From Pectobacterium brasiliense (GTDB lineage: Bacteria > Pseudomonadota > Gammaproteobacteria > Enterobacterales > Enterobacteriaceae): a stretch of 64,000 bases of DNA. A program made the translations under genes and the position numbers. This document shows positions 1-8,783 of this stretch, piece by piece. The first letter of the stretch is position 1; the number at the start of each line of letters is the position of its first letter. The DNA lies in the NCBI RefSeq assembly GCF_016950255.1, contig NZ_JACGFN010000001.1, positions 2,480,001 through 2,544,000 of the forward strand. The letters run 5' to 3'. The notes beneath the pieces were generated by a model. The model had not been told where the DNA came from, made no database searches, and worked only from the letters and a program-made list of their open reading frames with translations.

Positions 1-577
1 ATATTTAATTGAGGAACTCTTTGCTCCCCACTATCAAATACCCCTTTTGTAACTTCTATTGAGTCAAAATGCCTAGCTTCCAAAAGCTTTATTTTGAATC
101 CTCGGGTACCATCGTTTAAATTAAGCGGTATCTTTTCTTCTTTAATTAATTCTTCATAAGCCTCTACAAAGCAGGTATCATAATTGGTAGTAAAGATATT
201 AATACTTTTTTCATGTGCTTTACGCAATTCAAGTATGCCATAAAGAGTGGATATAAATGCCTTATAATTATCAATTACCTTAGTTTTCTTTCCATCTATT
301 AATTTATCGGAGACCTTCTCTGACTCCCAGTTAAAAGACATGACTGGTTCAATACATTCTTTATAGTAATACATAAATAGTAATGTTTTTAATTCTTGTT
401 TATTTTCCTCCTCAAAGTATTGCGCTAAAGTTTCAACGGTTTCACACCCAGTAGTTTCATTTTTCATTGCAGTTGCCAAGGTAGGAAAAATTCCAGATGA
501 CGCTCCGGAACCAACAAGGAAGTTAATTTCCTGTTCATATATATCTGTAACGTCAATTTTTCTGTAGTTTCAGCCAT
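1..577 (-). pseudogene. SIR2-like domain protein, frameshifted near its start and cut by the window edge
   Basis: Read on the minus strand, an ATG at 575-577 follows a good ribosome-binding site (GAGGTG). It opens MAETTEK and then leaves frame at a run of five A residues (positions 558-562). With one extra A the protein continues IDVTDIYEQEINFLVGSGAS and stays open to the window edge. FLVGSGASSG resembles the NAD-binding start of SIR2-like proteins, and NIFTTNYDT further on matches the TTNYD motif of that family. Such proteins often act as NAD-depleting phage-defence effectors, commonly beside a HerA/FtsK-type ATPase; the partner would lie left of the window. In the SIR2 frame a TGA lies just upstream and no ATG, GTG or TTG start precedes the NAD-binding motif. 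The gene is therefore a pseudogene, slippage-dependent, or affected by a sequencing error. It is AT-rich compared with the core genes. Confidence 0.6.
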
Positions 578-1351
578 TTAGACACCTCTGAATTACTATC
601 ATGTAAAACCCGGCTCAAGCATAGTACATTAAACGACCCAATGCGGTTACTTGCTGAACTAAAACTACTTCATAGATGGAGCTCCAGTAGAGATCTGAGA
701 TCAAAGCATGATGCGGAATGACCATAAGGGTTTGCCCCGAATCAGTAATTCGCTGGAGGCAGCTCAGCCTGACAGTATTTAACGATAACAATCCAGCTAA
801 ACTGGCAAGAGTGGTGAAAAAGCAAGGAGATTCTGTAACAGTGCTTTAAGTTCTGCCTCAGAACCTCAGATATGGGGTGGTTAAATAAAGCAATGGTATT
901 CGGTTATCTGAACTCATTCATGGTGACATCTCAAAGAGATAGAAAAATATCAATATAATTCATATAGTAAAAAATTACACAGTTAGACATTATCTCAACA
1001 GCGTATGAGCCAACATATCAACTTGAAGCTTAATGCTGTAGGTAACGGATCAACACTATAGATCGCGAAAGATTACGTTTTTCACACCATTGTACGTGAA
1101 CTTAGCTCTTCACATACCAAAGCCCCATTCCCTCAAGTAACGATTCATCGTGACAACCATCACAAAAACAAAGCGATTTTTATGGGGCTTTAGCGGGGCG
1201 CTATTTGAGATAAATATCAACAAAAACAAATTATTAACATAAAGTTAATCGTGAGTATGATTCCAAATCCAGCACCACGAGTTTAAAAAGCCAGCCTAGC
1301 ATTGATCCTACATTTAACTGCATTCACGCAGAAAATCGCTGCGTCCTCGTC
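578..1351. other. Gene-poor AT-rich stretch between the SIR2-like gene and the LysR gene
   Basis: No convincing gene is seen. The longest small plus-strand frame read here, about 43 codons from ATG 718, has no recognisable content. The stretch looks like decayed accessory DNA. Its only clear structure is the inverted repeat listed separately near its right end. Confidence 0.5.
1119..1191. repeat. Perfect 10-bp inverted repeat with a 53-bp spacer
   Basis: AAAGCCCCAT at 1119-1128 is matched by ATGGGGCTTT at 1182-1191. The spacer is too long for a classic terminator loop. It could be the end of a decayed element or part of a structured RNA. Function unknown. Confidence 0.4.
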
Positions 1352-2254
1352 TTAAATCTCAGCTTCTAAAAACGCAATAAAGGCTCTTACCTTTGAATTC
1401 AGTGCCGAACGTTCATTGACACAGGCATAAATATTCATCGGTAAAGACTCTACGTGGTTACCGCTACTGCGGTCTGAGCAGAACAAAGGCGTGAGTTGAC
1501 CACTGTCTATCAACGGCTGGGCAACAAAGCTTGCCAGGCGGGTAACGCCGCCTCCGTTTGCTGCTATTTTTGCAATAATATCAATATCATCACTGATAAA
1601 TTTGGGGTTGAGTTTCACGTTAACAGGCTGCCCATTGACCATAAATGTCCAGGGAAGAAAACGCCCATCTGTGGGATAGCGGAAAACCAGACAAGCGTGC
1701 TGGCTGAGTTCTTCAGGAGTTTGAGGGGTACCCGCGCGATCCAGATAAGCCTGGGCCGCGCAGAATATAAATGGCAGCGATGCGATTTTTCTGGCAATCA
1801 GTTGATCGTTCAGCTGTGCCTCGATGCGGATGCTGACGTCAACGCCTTCCAATCGATGGTTAACGTTGCGATCGGTACTAATCAGTTCGATATCAATATC
1901 GGGGAAAGATTCTTTGAAAGCAGGCATCAGTGGAGCGATAACGTACCGACCAAATGCGGCAGTCGTCGCGATGCAAAGCGGACCTTGCAGTTTAGTCTCA
2001 CTCGCAGCAGCCTGCGAGGCGAGCTCGATGTCATGTGGAATATGACGTACTTTCTCGAAATAACGTTTACCGTTTTCGGTTAATGTCATGCTTCGGGTGG
2101 TGCGCGATATCAGGCGCACGCCCAAATGTGTCTCAAGCCGTGAAAGGCTCTGGCTTACCGCCGCCGGACTCATACCTTTAGCTCGTGCTGCCGCGGCAAT
2201 GCTGCCGTTCTCGACCACACGGATAAAATTGCTAATCAGCCCTAACACATCCAT
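1352..2254 (-). CDS. LysR-family transcriptional regulator
   Basis: About 300 residues, the usual LysR length. The N-terminal winged helix-turn-helix lies at roughly residues 1-60: MDVLGLISNFIRVVENGS is followed by AAVSQSLSRLE and LGVRLISRTTR. The rest is a periplasmic-binding-protein-like effector domain. The start is the ATG at 2254, preceded by a GGGA ribosome-binding site; a TTG at 2293 would add 13 residues that the family lacks. It is transcribed away from the small DUF2798-type gene with a shared promoter region of about 130 bp, the usual arrangement for a LysR protein controlling its divergent neighbour. The inducer cannot be predicted. The subfamily resembles regulators that govern nearby efflux or oxidoreductase genes, but that is only a general impression. 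Confidence 0.85.
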   Translation of the reverse strand: MDVLGLISNFIRVVENGSIAAAARAKGMSPAAVSQSLSRLETHLGVRLISRTTRSMTLTENGKRYFEKVRHIPHDIELASQAAASETKLQGPLCIATTAAFGRYVIAPLMPAFKESFPDIDIELISTDRNVNHRLEGVDVSIRIEAQLNDQLIARKIASLPFIFCAAQAYLDRAGTPQTPEELSQHACLVFRYPTDGRFLPWTFMVNGQPVNVKLNPKFISDDIDIIAKIAANGGGVTRLASFVAQPLIDSGQLTPLFCSDRSSGNHVESLPMNIYACVNERSALNSKVRAFIAFLEAEI

Positions 2255-2382
2255 ATTATTCCCAATGCTTAATTCGTTACTTTTATTTAACAATGATTAA
2301 AGCATAACAGCTCTACTGTCGTCTTGGTTAGCTTGATAGGTTAGCAGCCGTTTCACTCACCGTTGTTAACCAGGATAACTTG

Positions 2383-2646
2383 ATGACTAATGCTGTTGCT
2401 AAAAATACCCCGCGATTCCGCTTCCCGAAGCACACTTCACCCTACGTATTTGCTCTTTATATGGCGACCATCATGGCATTTCTGATGTGTCTGGTTATCA
2501 TTCTGGCCGAATTTGGAATGGGACCACATTACATGGAAAATGTGATGAATGCCTATCAGGTTGCCATGCCAGCTGCTTTTGTTTGCATACTGATTGTCCG
2601 TCCTATTGTTACCCGGTTGGTAGGATTGACTGTTCACGGTCACTGA
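2383..2646 (+). CDS. DUF2798-type small inner-membrane protein
   Basis: 87 residues with two predicted membrane helices, roughly residues 23-43 (ALYMATIMAFLMCLVIILA) and 61-80 (PAAFVCILIVRPIVTRLV). The two-helix plan and the short basic N-terminus fit the uncharacterised DUF2798 family. The start is ATG 2383, seven bases after an AGGA site; a TTG three bases earlier is less likely. It lies divergently from the LysR gene and is probably its target. Role unknown; small two-helix proteins of this type are often found next to regulators and efflux genes. Confidence 0.65.
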   Translation: MTNAVAKNTPRFRFPKHTSPYVFALYMATIMAFLMCLVIILAEFGMGPHYMENVMNAYQVAMPAAFVCILIVRPIVTRLVGLTVHGH

Positions 2647-3401
2647 GTCATTCAATACGCCATTTCATTCCTCACATTAAGCCGACTATCAGGCGGAGTC
2701 ATGCTCTAACATAGAACACTGCCATCATTATTGATGGCACATCTATGTTACCTGTTCGCTTTAAAACAGCTCGCCGACGCTCCCCCATCCCTACAACGCC
2801 AACGCCAACGCCAGCCTGTCATACGCCGCATGAACGTTCTCGGGCAGCAGCGTTTGCGTTTGGAGCCAGCGATCCAGTTCGTGGCCGATGTGTGTCAGGT
2901 ACAATTGAACGGTGTGGACGCGTGCAGCCAGGGAACTGAGCACGCTGCTGCTGTTTAGCAACATTGCGGAGGATCAGGCCGTCTGTGTAGATGTCGTCCT
3001 GCACGAATTATGGAACGACGAGGATGATGCCAACCGCGACAAAGCAAAAATGGATGCGCGTGGACGTGCAATCACGTTTGGCGATGACGCTCATCAGGAG
3101 CACCAGTAGGCGACGACGGGTTTCCTCTCTTATCGTAAGGAAAATCACGAACATCGTGTTAGTGGGGCTGCATCGCTGCCCCTGCTATTTTCAGGTGCAA
3201 CTATCCGCCGAGCCTCAAATCACACAAGCGTTTGCTAAAGCCACAAACTAAGGTGAGAACGGCTCTCTATTCCTGTTGTCAATTCAGCACATTTTGTACC
3301 ATTATATTTCCCAAAATAAGCACCGCTAATAAGTGAAAATTCAGAAAGCCCCTTTATCTTTTCTGACGTGGCACACACCTCAACAAATAAGGCAGGTCAG
3401 T
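2647..3401. other. Gene-free stretch with probable decayed minus-strand coding sequence
   Basis: No intact gene is supported. On the minus strand, pieces in different frames read like helical protein: MFVIFLTIREETRRRLLVLL near 3155-3095, then a hydrophobic FCFVAVGIILVVP segment near 3040-3005, then THIGHELDRWLQTQTLLPEN near 2900-2835. They are interrupted by stops and frame changes. This suggests remains of a membrane protein gene, but I cannot name the family. Small plus-strand open frames here are shadows. Confidence 0.35.
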
Positions 3402-4205
3402 GTGAATGGTTTCAATAACGTAATATTTCGCCACGCTTTTCAATTGCTGGCACTTTGCTTATTCGCGTTTACGGCCCATGCGCAAACGAGCGACCCACTC
3501 TTGGCGATGCCTTCTCATGATAATCAAACCGCTGCCCCCGCCGACAATCAGGCTCGCGGCATTCTGATAGCGGTGGAACAAGCCACGCTGTCCAGCGAAC
3601 TGGCCGGACGTATTGTGGAAATACCGTTTAGAGAAGGGGAATCCTTCAAGAAAGGCGATCTGTTGGTACGGTTTGACTGTTCCATTTACCAAGCTCAACT
3701 GGCTGCGGCGTCTGCTGCCACACGTGCCGCAGAAGCGGAGCTGAGCCAAAATCAGCAACTGGCGCAGATGAAATCGGTAGGGAGACACGCAGTATCGTTA
3801 TCAGCCGCGCACTTTGCACAAGCTCAGGCAGAAAGCCAGGTTTATCAAATTCAGGTCAACCGCTGTCGCATCACTGCCCCATTCGACGGCCAGGTGGTGA
3901 AACGCCGTGTGCAGACATTTGAGAGCGTGGCGCAAGGTGCTCCACTGCTGGACGTGGTGAATAACCGCAATCTAGAAATCAACCTGCTAGTCCCATCACG
4001 ACTTCTGTCGGTGCTCAAACCTGGGTTAGTCTTTACCTTCACGCCGGATGAAACCGGAAAACCGTTACAAGCCAAAGTCACACGGCTTGGTGCACGCATT
4101 GATGAGAGCAGCCAAACCCTGGGACTCACCGGTACGCTGGCTCACGCGGACAATACCTTAATGGCAGGTATGAGCGGAACGGCACAGTTTTCGGAGGCGC
4201 AGTGA
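3402..4205 (+). CDS. Periplasmic adaptor (membrane fusion protein, HlyD/RND-MFP type) with signal peptide
   Basis: Start taken at GTG 3402, six bases after AGGT. This gives 267 residues with a clean Sec signal peptide (hydrophobic LLALCLFAFTAHA, cleavage after about residue 27). A GTG at 3333 would add 23 residues upstream. After the signal come a biotinyl-lipoyl-like half (ELAGRIVEIPFREGESFKKGDLLVRFD), a short coiled coil rich in Ala and Gln, the second lipoyl half (CRITAPFDGQVVKR) and a beta-barrel region. This is the standard adaptor that bridges inner-membrane and outer-membrane parts of efflux and secretion systems. The hairpin is short compared with RND adaptors. The stop overlaps the next start (GTGA), so it is translationally coupled to the second adaptor gene. 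Substrate unknown; context suggests it works with the M50-HlyD protein and the TolC-like lipoprotein downstream. Confidence 0.8.
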   Translation: MNGFNNVIFRHAFQLLALCLFAFTAHAQTSDPLLAMPSHDNQTAAPADNQARGILIAVEQATLSSELAGRIVEIPFREGESFKKGDLLVRFDCSIYQAQLAAASAATRAAEAELSQNQQLAQMKSVGRHAVSLSAAHFAQAQAESQVYQIQVNRCRITAPFDGQVVKRRVQTFESVAQGAPLLDVVNNRNLEINLLVPSRLLSVLKPGLVFTFTPDETGKPLQAKVTRLGARIDESSQTLGLTGTLAHADNTLMAGMSGTAQFSEAQ

Positions 4206-5530
4206 GCACCACGCCAGCCTCTGCAAGTACCGCCGCGTTTGCCCGCTTTCTTGATGTTGAACGACAAGCACGGGCGGCAAACAGCACAGAAGAGCTGGCC
4301 TACTGCATCGTCAACGACAGCCAGCCGCTGTTTGGTTTTCGCCATGCGGCACTGATCATCAATGGCCGGGTCCGCGCGGTGACTGGCGTCACCCAACCCG
4401 CACCCCACGCCCCTTTTGTGGCGTTTATCGAACGTGCCTGCACCCAGTTGTCGTCAGTCGATGAGAAAGCGTTAGCTAAATGCGCGGTGATTGAAGCCTC
4501 ACAGCTTGATGAACAAAGTCGTAAAGATTGGCAGGCACTCTCAGCCCCTGAGGCATTATGGTCCCCGCTCAAGGATCGCCAGGGGAAACCCTTCGGTGCC
4601 ATTTGGTATGCAAGAGAGCAACCATGGCAAAACACCGATCAGGTGCTGGCGGAGCAACTCAGTGGGGCTTTTAGCCACGCTTGGCTGGCACTCGAACCAC
4701 AAACGACACGCTGGCGTCGCCGACAGACTCGGTGGAAAATCGCCGTCCCTGCGCTGCTACTGCTCGCTTGTCTGTTCATTCCGGTGCGCCAATCCGTGTT
4801 AGCACCCGCCGAGGTTATTCCGCATCAAGGCCGTGTCGTCGCCGCCCCATTGGACGGCGTAATCCAATCCTTTACCGTGTTACCGAACCAGAGTGTACGT
4901 AAAGGTGAAGTGTTGGTTCGCTTTGATAGTACAACCCTGAAAGCCCAGGCAGATGTGGCAGAACGTGCATTGAATGTCGCCGAAGCGGAGCATCGTGCGA
5001 GTTCTCAACGTGCGTTTCAGGATGCGGACTCCAAAGCCCGGCTCGACTTTCTCGCCGCCCAGGTGGCACAAAAACGCGCGGAACGCGATTACGCCAATGC
5101 CTTGCTGAGTCGCACAGAAATCCGCGCCGAACGGGATGGCATCGCGGTATTTGCCGACGCTACGCGCTGGATGGGTAAACCGGTACGCACTGGCGAACGT
5201 TTGATGGAGTTGGCAGACCCTGCTCTCACCGCGTTACGCATCGAGTTGGACGTGGGCGACGCCATCCGGTTGCAGCAAGAAGCGCCCATTACCCTATTTC
5301 TGGACAGCGATCCACTAACGCCGCACGCCGCATTGTTAGAACGTATCGCCTATGAGTCGGAACAGACACCTGCCGGCAATCTGGCCTACCGTCTGGATGC
5401 ACGCTTTACTGACACACCGCCACGTATCGGCCTGCGCGGCACGGCAAAAATTTCTGGCGACTATGTTCCCCTTGCCGTTTATTTGTTCCGTCGACCGCTG
5501 GCAGTGATCCGTCAGGCGATTGGGCTATGA
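4202..5530 (+). CDS. GAF-like domain fused to an HlyD-family adaptor
   Basis: 442 residues. Residues ~12-165 look like a GAF-type domain (a VERQARAANSTEEL opening helix, later PLKDRQGKPFGAIWYA). A single membrane helix follows near 180-198 (VPALLLLACLFIPV), then a lipoyl half (APLDGVIQSFTVLPNQSVRK) at about 218-240, a coiled coil near 250-300, the second lipoyl half and a beta barrel. Topology would put the GAF-like part in the cytoplasm and the adaptor in the periplasm, so the protein could link a cytoplasmic signal to export. It starts at a GTG overlapping the previous stop, and its own stop overlaps the M50 gene start (ATGA), so the three genes form a tightly coupled operon. Adaptor identity is firm; the GAF assignment rests on pattern only. 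Confidence 0.75.
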   Translation: MSTTPASASTAAFARFLDVERQARAANSTEELAYCIVNDSQPLFGFRHAALIINGRVRAVTGVTQPAPHAPFVAFIERACTQLSSVDEKALAKCAVIEASQLDEQSRKDWQALSAPEALWSPLKDRQGKPFGAIWYAREQPWQNTDQVLAEQLSGAFSHAWLALEPQTTRWRRRQTRWKIAVPALLLLACLFIPVRQSVLAPAEVIPHQGRVVAAPLDGVIQSFTVLPNQSVRKGEVLVRFDSTTLKAQADVAERALNVAEAEHRASSQRAFQDADSKARLDFLAAQVAQKRAERDYANALLSRTEIRAERDGIAVFADATRWMGKPVRTGERLMELADPALTALRIELDVGDAIRLQQEAPITLFLDSDPLTPHAALLERIAYESEQTPAGNLAYRLDARFTDTPPRIGLRGTAKISGDYVPLAVYLFRRPLAVIRQAIGL

Positions 5531-7632
5531 GTCCGCATCTGCCTCCTCTGCGCGCCGATCTTCAATTGGCAGAATCGGCTCCTGGTATCAACGGGGCCCC
5601 GCAGTGGGTGCTGTCCGATCCTATAACCGGACGTTATTTTACCCTGACCCCGTCGGCTATCCGCCTGCTGCGTCATTGGTCACTGCGCCAGCCGCAGCAA
5701 ATCCTGGCCGCTGCCAACAGTGAGCCCGGCCTGCCACTGCGAGTGAAAGAGTTGGAGCAACTGATGCAGTTCCTGCGCCAGCACGATCTGGTCGCAGCAA
5801 GCGATCCAGAACAACGTCAGCGCTATCTGGGCAAAGCCCACGCGATGCGCACCAGCTTGTGGAAAAGCGTGCTGCACCAGTATCTGTTTTTCCGTATTCC
5901 TCTGTGGCGACCCGATCCGGTACTTAACCGCTGTTGGCCGTGGTTACAGCGCTATGGCACGCCCTTTCTGATTTGGGTATTTCCATTTATCCTGCTGCTG
6001 GGTTTATTTTTGGTCAGTCGAGACTGGGTACGTTACACCCATTCGTTTCCACACCTTTTCAGCCTGTCCGGCATGGCCGTGTTCGGTATTTCTCTGGTGT
6101 TCGCCAAATTTATCCATGAGCTAGGCCATGCCTTCATGGCGAAACGAGCGGGCTGCCGTGTGCAGAGCATGGGCGTTGCCTTTATCGTGTTATTTCCCTT
6201 GTTTTATACTGACACTACCGACGCTTGGAAACTGAAAGATCGTCAGGCACGCTTGCTGATCGGCGCGGGCGGTATTCTGGCCGAACTGATGTTGGCGGTG
6301 ATTGCGCTATTGGCCTGGGCATTACTGCCAGATGGACCAGCACGAACGGCCGCCTTTATGCTTTCCAGCGCGACGTGGCTGACCACGTTGGTCGTAAACC
6401 TTAACCCTTTGATGCGCTTCGATGGCTACTTTTTGCTGAGCGATTTCTGGCGCGTAGAAAATCTGCAAGAACGCGCCTATGCGCTCTGCCGCTGGCGATT
6501 GCGAGAAAGTCTGTTCGGTCATGGTCACCCAGCGCCCGAAAACCTTTCCCCATCTCTGCAACGCAAACTGCTGGTGTGGGGCTATGCCTCCTGGATATGG
6601 CGCTTTTTCCTGTTCTTTGGCATCGCGCTAGTGGTTTATCACTTTTTTATCAAGGTGATCGGCATTGGTTTAATGCTGGTTGAGATCGTCTGGTTTATCG
6701 CGCTACCGATAGCCAAAGAAGCCTATGCCTGGTGGTCAATGCGCAAATCAATACACCCTATCGCTTTTTTGCGCAGCGCCCTGCTGTGCTCGGCCCTCTT
6801 GTTTATCTTGCTCTATCCATGGGGTGGCAGTATCCACATTCCTGCCGTCTTGGAAGCCGAGAAGGTCAGTACCCTCTACAGTCCAGTACCGGCGCAGGTT
6901 AACCAGCTACACGTTACAGATGGTCAGCGGGTGGATGCCGGAGACATTCTGCTAGAACTGACGTCAGTCGACCTGGATTACCGTCTCGATATTGAGCGTC
7001 AGCGTATCGCCCAATTACAACAGCAGCGGCAGCGTGGAGCGACGCGACAGGAAACTGCGAGTGAAATTCAGGTCATGGATCGGCAGTTAGCGGAGGCGCT
7101 GGCACGCTATCGAGGGTTGGCAGCACAGCGTCAACGCTTAACGATTCGGGCGCCGCAAACAGGTGTGGTACGCGATCTGGCACGTGACATGACAGCAGGA
7201 CGCTGGCTAACGGCGGATACGCCATTACTACGTGTGGTGGAACCCGCACAAGGCCGAGTGGTTGGCTATATCCCCGAGGAATCACTCAAGCGCACCCAAG
7301 AAGGCATGCACGGCGTCTTCCTTGCCGACGATCCCGCTTTCCCACGTATTGACGTTACGCTTCATGAGATCGCCCCCACGGGCAGCGCTTATCTGCAACA
7401 AGAAATGCTCGCGTCCGATCGCCACGGCCCGATTGCCGTGCGGCGCGATAACGAACGTAATCCGCAGCCCGTGCAAGCACAATACCGCGTGCAGTTTACC
7501 CTGTCCCCTCAGGCGCTGTTACCACAACAGCCTCTGCGCGGTAGCGTCGTCGTAGCGGGAGAGAAAGAATCACTACTGGGTGCGGTCTGGCGTCGCGTCG
7601 CCGCTTTAGGCATCCGCGAAAGTGGTTTTTGA
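5527..7632 (+). CDS. M50-family (site-2-protease-like) zinc metalloprotease fused to an HlyD-type adaptor
   Basis: 701 residues. The N-terminus (~25-95) resembles PqqD-type peptide-binding domains (WVLSDPITGRYFTLTPSAIR). Next comes a polytopic membrane region with the zinc motif HELGH at 197-201 and the downstream LNPLMRFDGY motif giving the third ligand, Asp299. Both are hallmarks of intramembrane M50 proteases. Further helices run to about residue 435, then a periplasmic lipoyl/HlyD segment (PVPAQVNQLHVTDGQRVDAG, and later TIRAPQTGVVRDL) with a coiled coil between. M50 members cut membrane-bound or exported substrates; proteins of this fused plan are usually annotated as putative peptide zinc metalloprotease. 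Nothing here is an ATPase, so the energy source for any transport is unclear. The natural substrate candidates are the giant DUF4347 protein and the collar protein downstream. Confidence 0.82.
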   Translation: MSPHLPPLRADLQLAESAPGINGAPQWVLSDPITGRYFTLTPSAIRLLRHWSLRQPQQILAAANSEPGLPLRVKELEQLMQFLRQHDLVAASDPEQRQRYLGKAHAMRTSLWKSVLHQYLFFRIPLWRPDPVLNRCWPWLQRYGTPFLIWVFPFILLLGLFLVSRDWVRYTHSFPHLFSLSGMAVFGISLVFAKFIHELGHAFMAKRAGCRVQSMGVAFIVLFPLFYTDTTDAWKLKDRQARLLIGAGGILAELMLAVIALLAWALLPDGPARTAAFMLSSATWLTTLVVNLNPLMRFDGYFLLSDFWRVENLQERAYALCRWRLRESLFGHGHPAPENLSPSLQRKLLVWGYASWIWRFFLFFGIALVVYHFFIKVIGIGLMLVEIVWFIALPIAKEAYAWWSMRKSIHPIAFLRSALLCSALLFILLYPWGGSIHIPAVLEAEKVSTLYSPVPAQVNQLHVTDGQRVDAGDILLELTSVDLDYRLDIERQRIAQLQQQRQRGATRQETASEIQVMDRQLAEALARYRGLAAQRQRLTIRAPQTGVVRDLARDMTAGRWLTADTPLLRVVEPAQGRVVGYIPEESLKRTQEGMHGVFLADDPAFPRIDVTLHEIAPTGSAYLQQEMLASDRHGPIAVRRDNERNPQPVQAQYRVQFTLSPQALLPQQPLRGSVVVAGEKESLLGAVWRRVAALGIRESGF

Positions 7633-7648
7633 TCGACCCTAATCCCCC

Positions 7649-7680
7649 CTGCGGGCAGTACCTCGCCTTTAGGCCCGCAG
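7649..7680. terminator. Hairpin after the adaptor-protease operon
   Basis: CTGCGGGC at 7649-7656 pairs perfectly with GCCCGCAG at 7673-7680 around a 16-base loop. There is no strong T run, so it may be a weak or Rho-assisted terminator. It separates the three-gene operon from the collar gene. Confidence 0.45.
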
Positions 7681-7908
7681 CCAACCTATTTCCCTCCTCA
7701 TCAGCCTATTTACTGTGACGCAGTATTTTTCAAAATATTGCTATTTTTTTCTGGCGGCAACTAACAAAAAGCCGTGCGTAAGCTATTGTTCATAAGTCAC
7801 TAAAAACAAAAAAATATAATAATAATTCAAATAATTACTTAACTAACCAATACCATCCTCACCCAAGAAACAGCAACAAAAAACAGCCATTCTACAAGGG
7901 GATTCAAG

Positions 7909-8718
7909 ATGAAAGTAACCAAACGTTTCTATGCCAAATCACTCCTGGCAGCCTCGTTGGCCTTAGCGATGTTCCATGCCGAAGACGCCTCCGCCTGTGA
8001 CGGTGATGCACCTTATATCGGCTCAGTTTGTTATATGGTCACCAGCTATTGTCCGAGTGGCTATTTGCCCGCAGCAGGACAATCCGTCTCGATCAGCACC
8101 TATCAGGCACTCTATGCGTTGATCGGCAATATATGGGGCGGCTCGCCGCAAACCAATAACTTTACGCTGCCCGACCTGCGCGGTAGAAGCATCGTTGGCG
8201 CAGGGCAAGGTACAGGACTCAGTCTGATACAACGTGGTCAATCGCTGGGTGCCGAGACGGCCACCTTGTCGGCAAGCAATGTCGCGCCTCATACCCATCC
8301 AACCGCGCAATCACTCACGACCACCTTTGATGTGCTAGTGCCTGCCACTACTGGCAACCTGACGGTGGGTGCCACTTTACCCATAGCCACCACCACCCCG
8401 GCCACTACGGGCACAACCCCCGCTAACGGCGCGAATTTCCTGACCGCGCTCAGCGCGACCGTGCCTGTGGGGGCAGCAACCCAAAATGCCACCTTCAAAG
8501 GCCCCTATCAGGCAGCCAAACCGGCCAATACCGCCTATCTCATCGCAGACACCACTGTGTCGGGGGCAGCCTCTACGCCTCCGTTAACGATCAAAGTACC
8601 GGAAACCGTGGTAGGCAATAATGTCGGGGGCGGAATGCCCTTCTCGGTTCGCGATCCGGCGATCGGGTTGACCGCCTGTATTGCAGTACAAGGTCTCTAC
8701 CCAACCAATCCAAACTAG
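7909..8718 (+). CDS. Exported protein with a phage tail-collar domain (MdpB-like)
   Basis: 269 residues. A clear Sec signal peptide (SLLAASLALAMFHAEDASA) ends before Cys30. The body opens like the tail-collar family: IGSVCYMVTSYCPSGYLPA, then NNFTLPDLRGRSIVGAG at about 84-100, the family's most conserved piece. The later part is Thr/Ala-rich and ends with a Cys-containing GLTACIAVQGLYP segment. Collar domains come from phage tail fibres, but free-standing bacterial versions are known and usually uncharacterised. The signal peptide shows that the protein enters the periplasm, so this is not a resident phage gene, and no other phage genes are near. It follows the M50-adaptor operon, has a strong ribosome-binding site (AAGGGG) and its own terminator. 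It is a plausible cargo or surface partner of the giant repeat protein. Confidence 0.78.
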   Translation: MKVTKRFYAKSLLAASLALAMFHAEDASACDGDAPYIGSVCYMVTSYCPSGYLPAAGQSVSISTYQALYALIGNIWGGSPQTNNFTLPDLRGRSIVGAGQGTGLSLIQRGQSLGAETATLSASNVAPHTHPTAQSLTTTFDVLVPATTGNLTVGATLPIATTTPATTGTTPANGANFLTALSATVPVGAATQNATFKGPYQAAKPANTAYLIADTTVSGAASTPPLTIKVPETVVGNNVGGGMPFSVRDPAIGLTACIAVQGLYPTNPN

Positions 8719-8754
8719 GCGTGTTTTTACATTCCGATTTTTGGAATAGTAAGC

Positions 8755-8783
8755 GTGCCGGGTATTTTCCCGGCACTTTCTTT
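8755..8783 (+). terminator. Rho-independent terminator of the collar gene
   Basis: GTGCCGGG at 8755-8762 and CCCGGCAC at 8769-8776 form an 8-bp GC-rich stem with a TATTTT loop, followed by TTTCTTT. It ends collar transcription before the giant gene. Confidence 0.8.

Noticed and set aside
1496..2083. 195-residue plus-strand frame
   Set aside because: Lies opposite the LysR gene, which has clear family motifs.
7909..8718. Prophage remnant because of the tail-collar domain
   Set aside because: The protein has a Sec signal peptide and no phage genes, integrase or attachment sites surround it.
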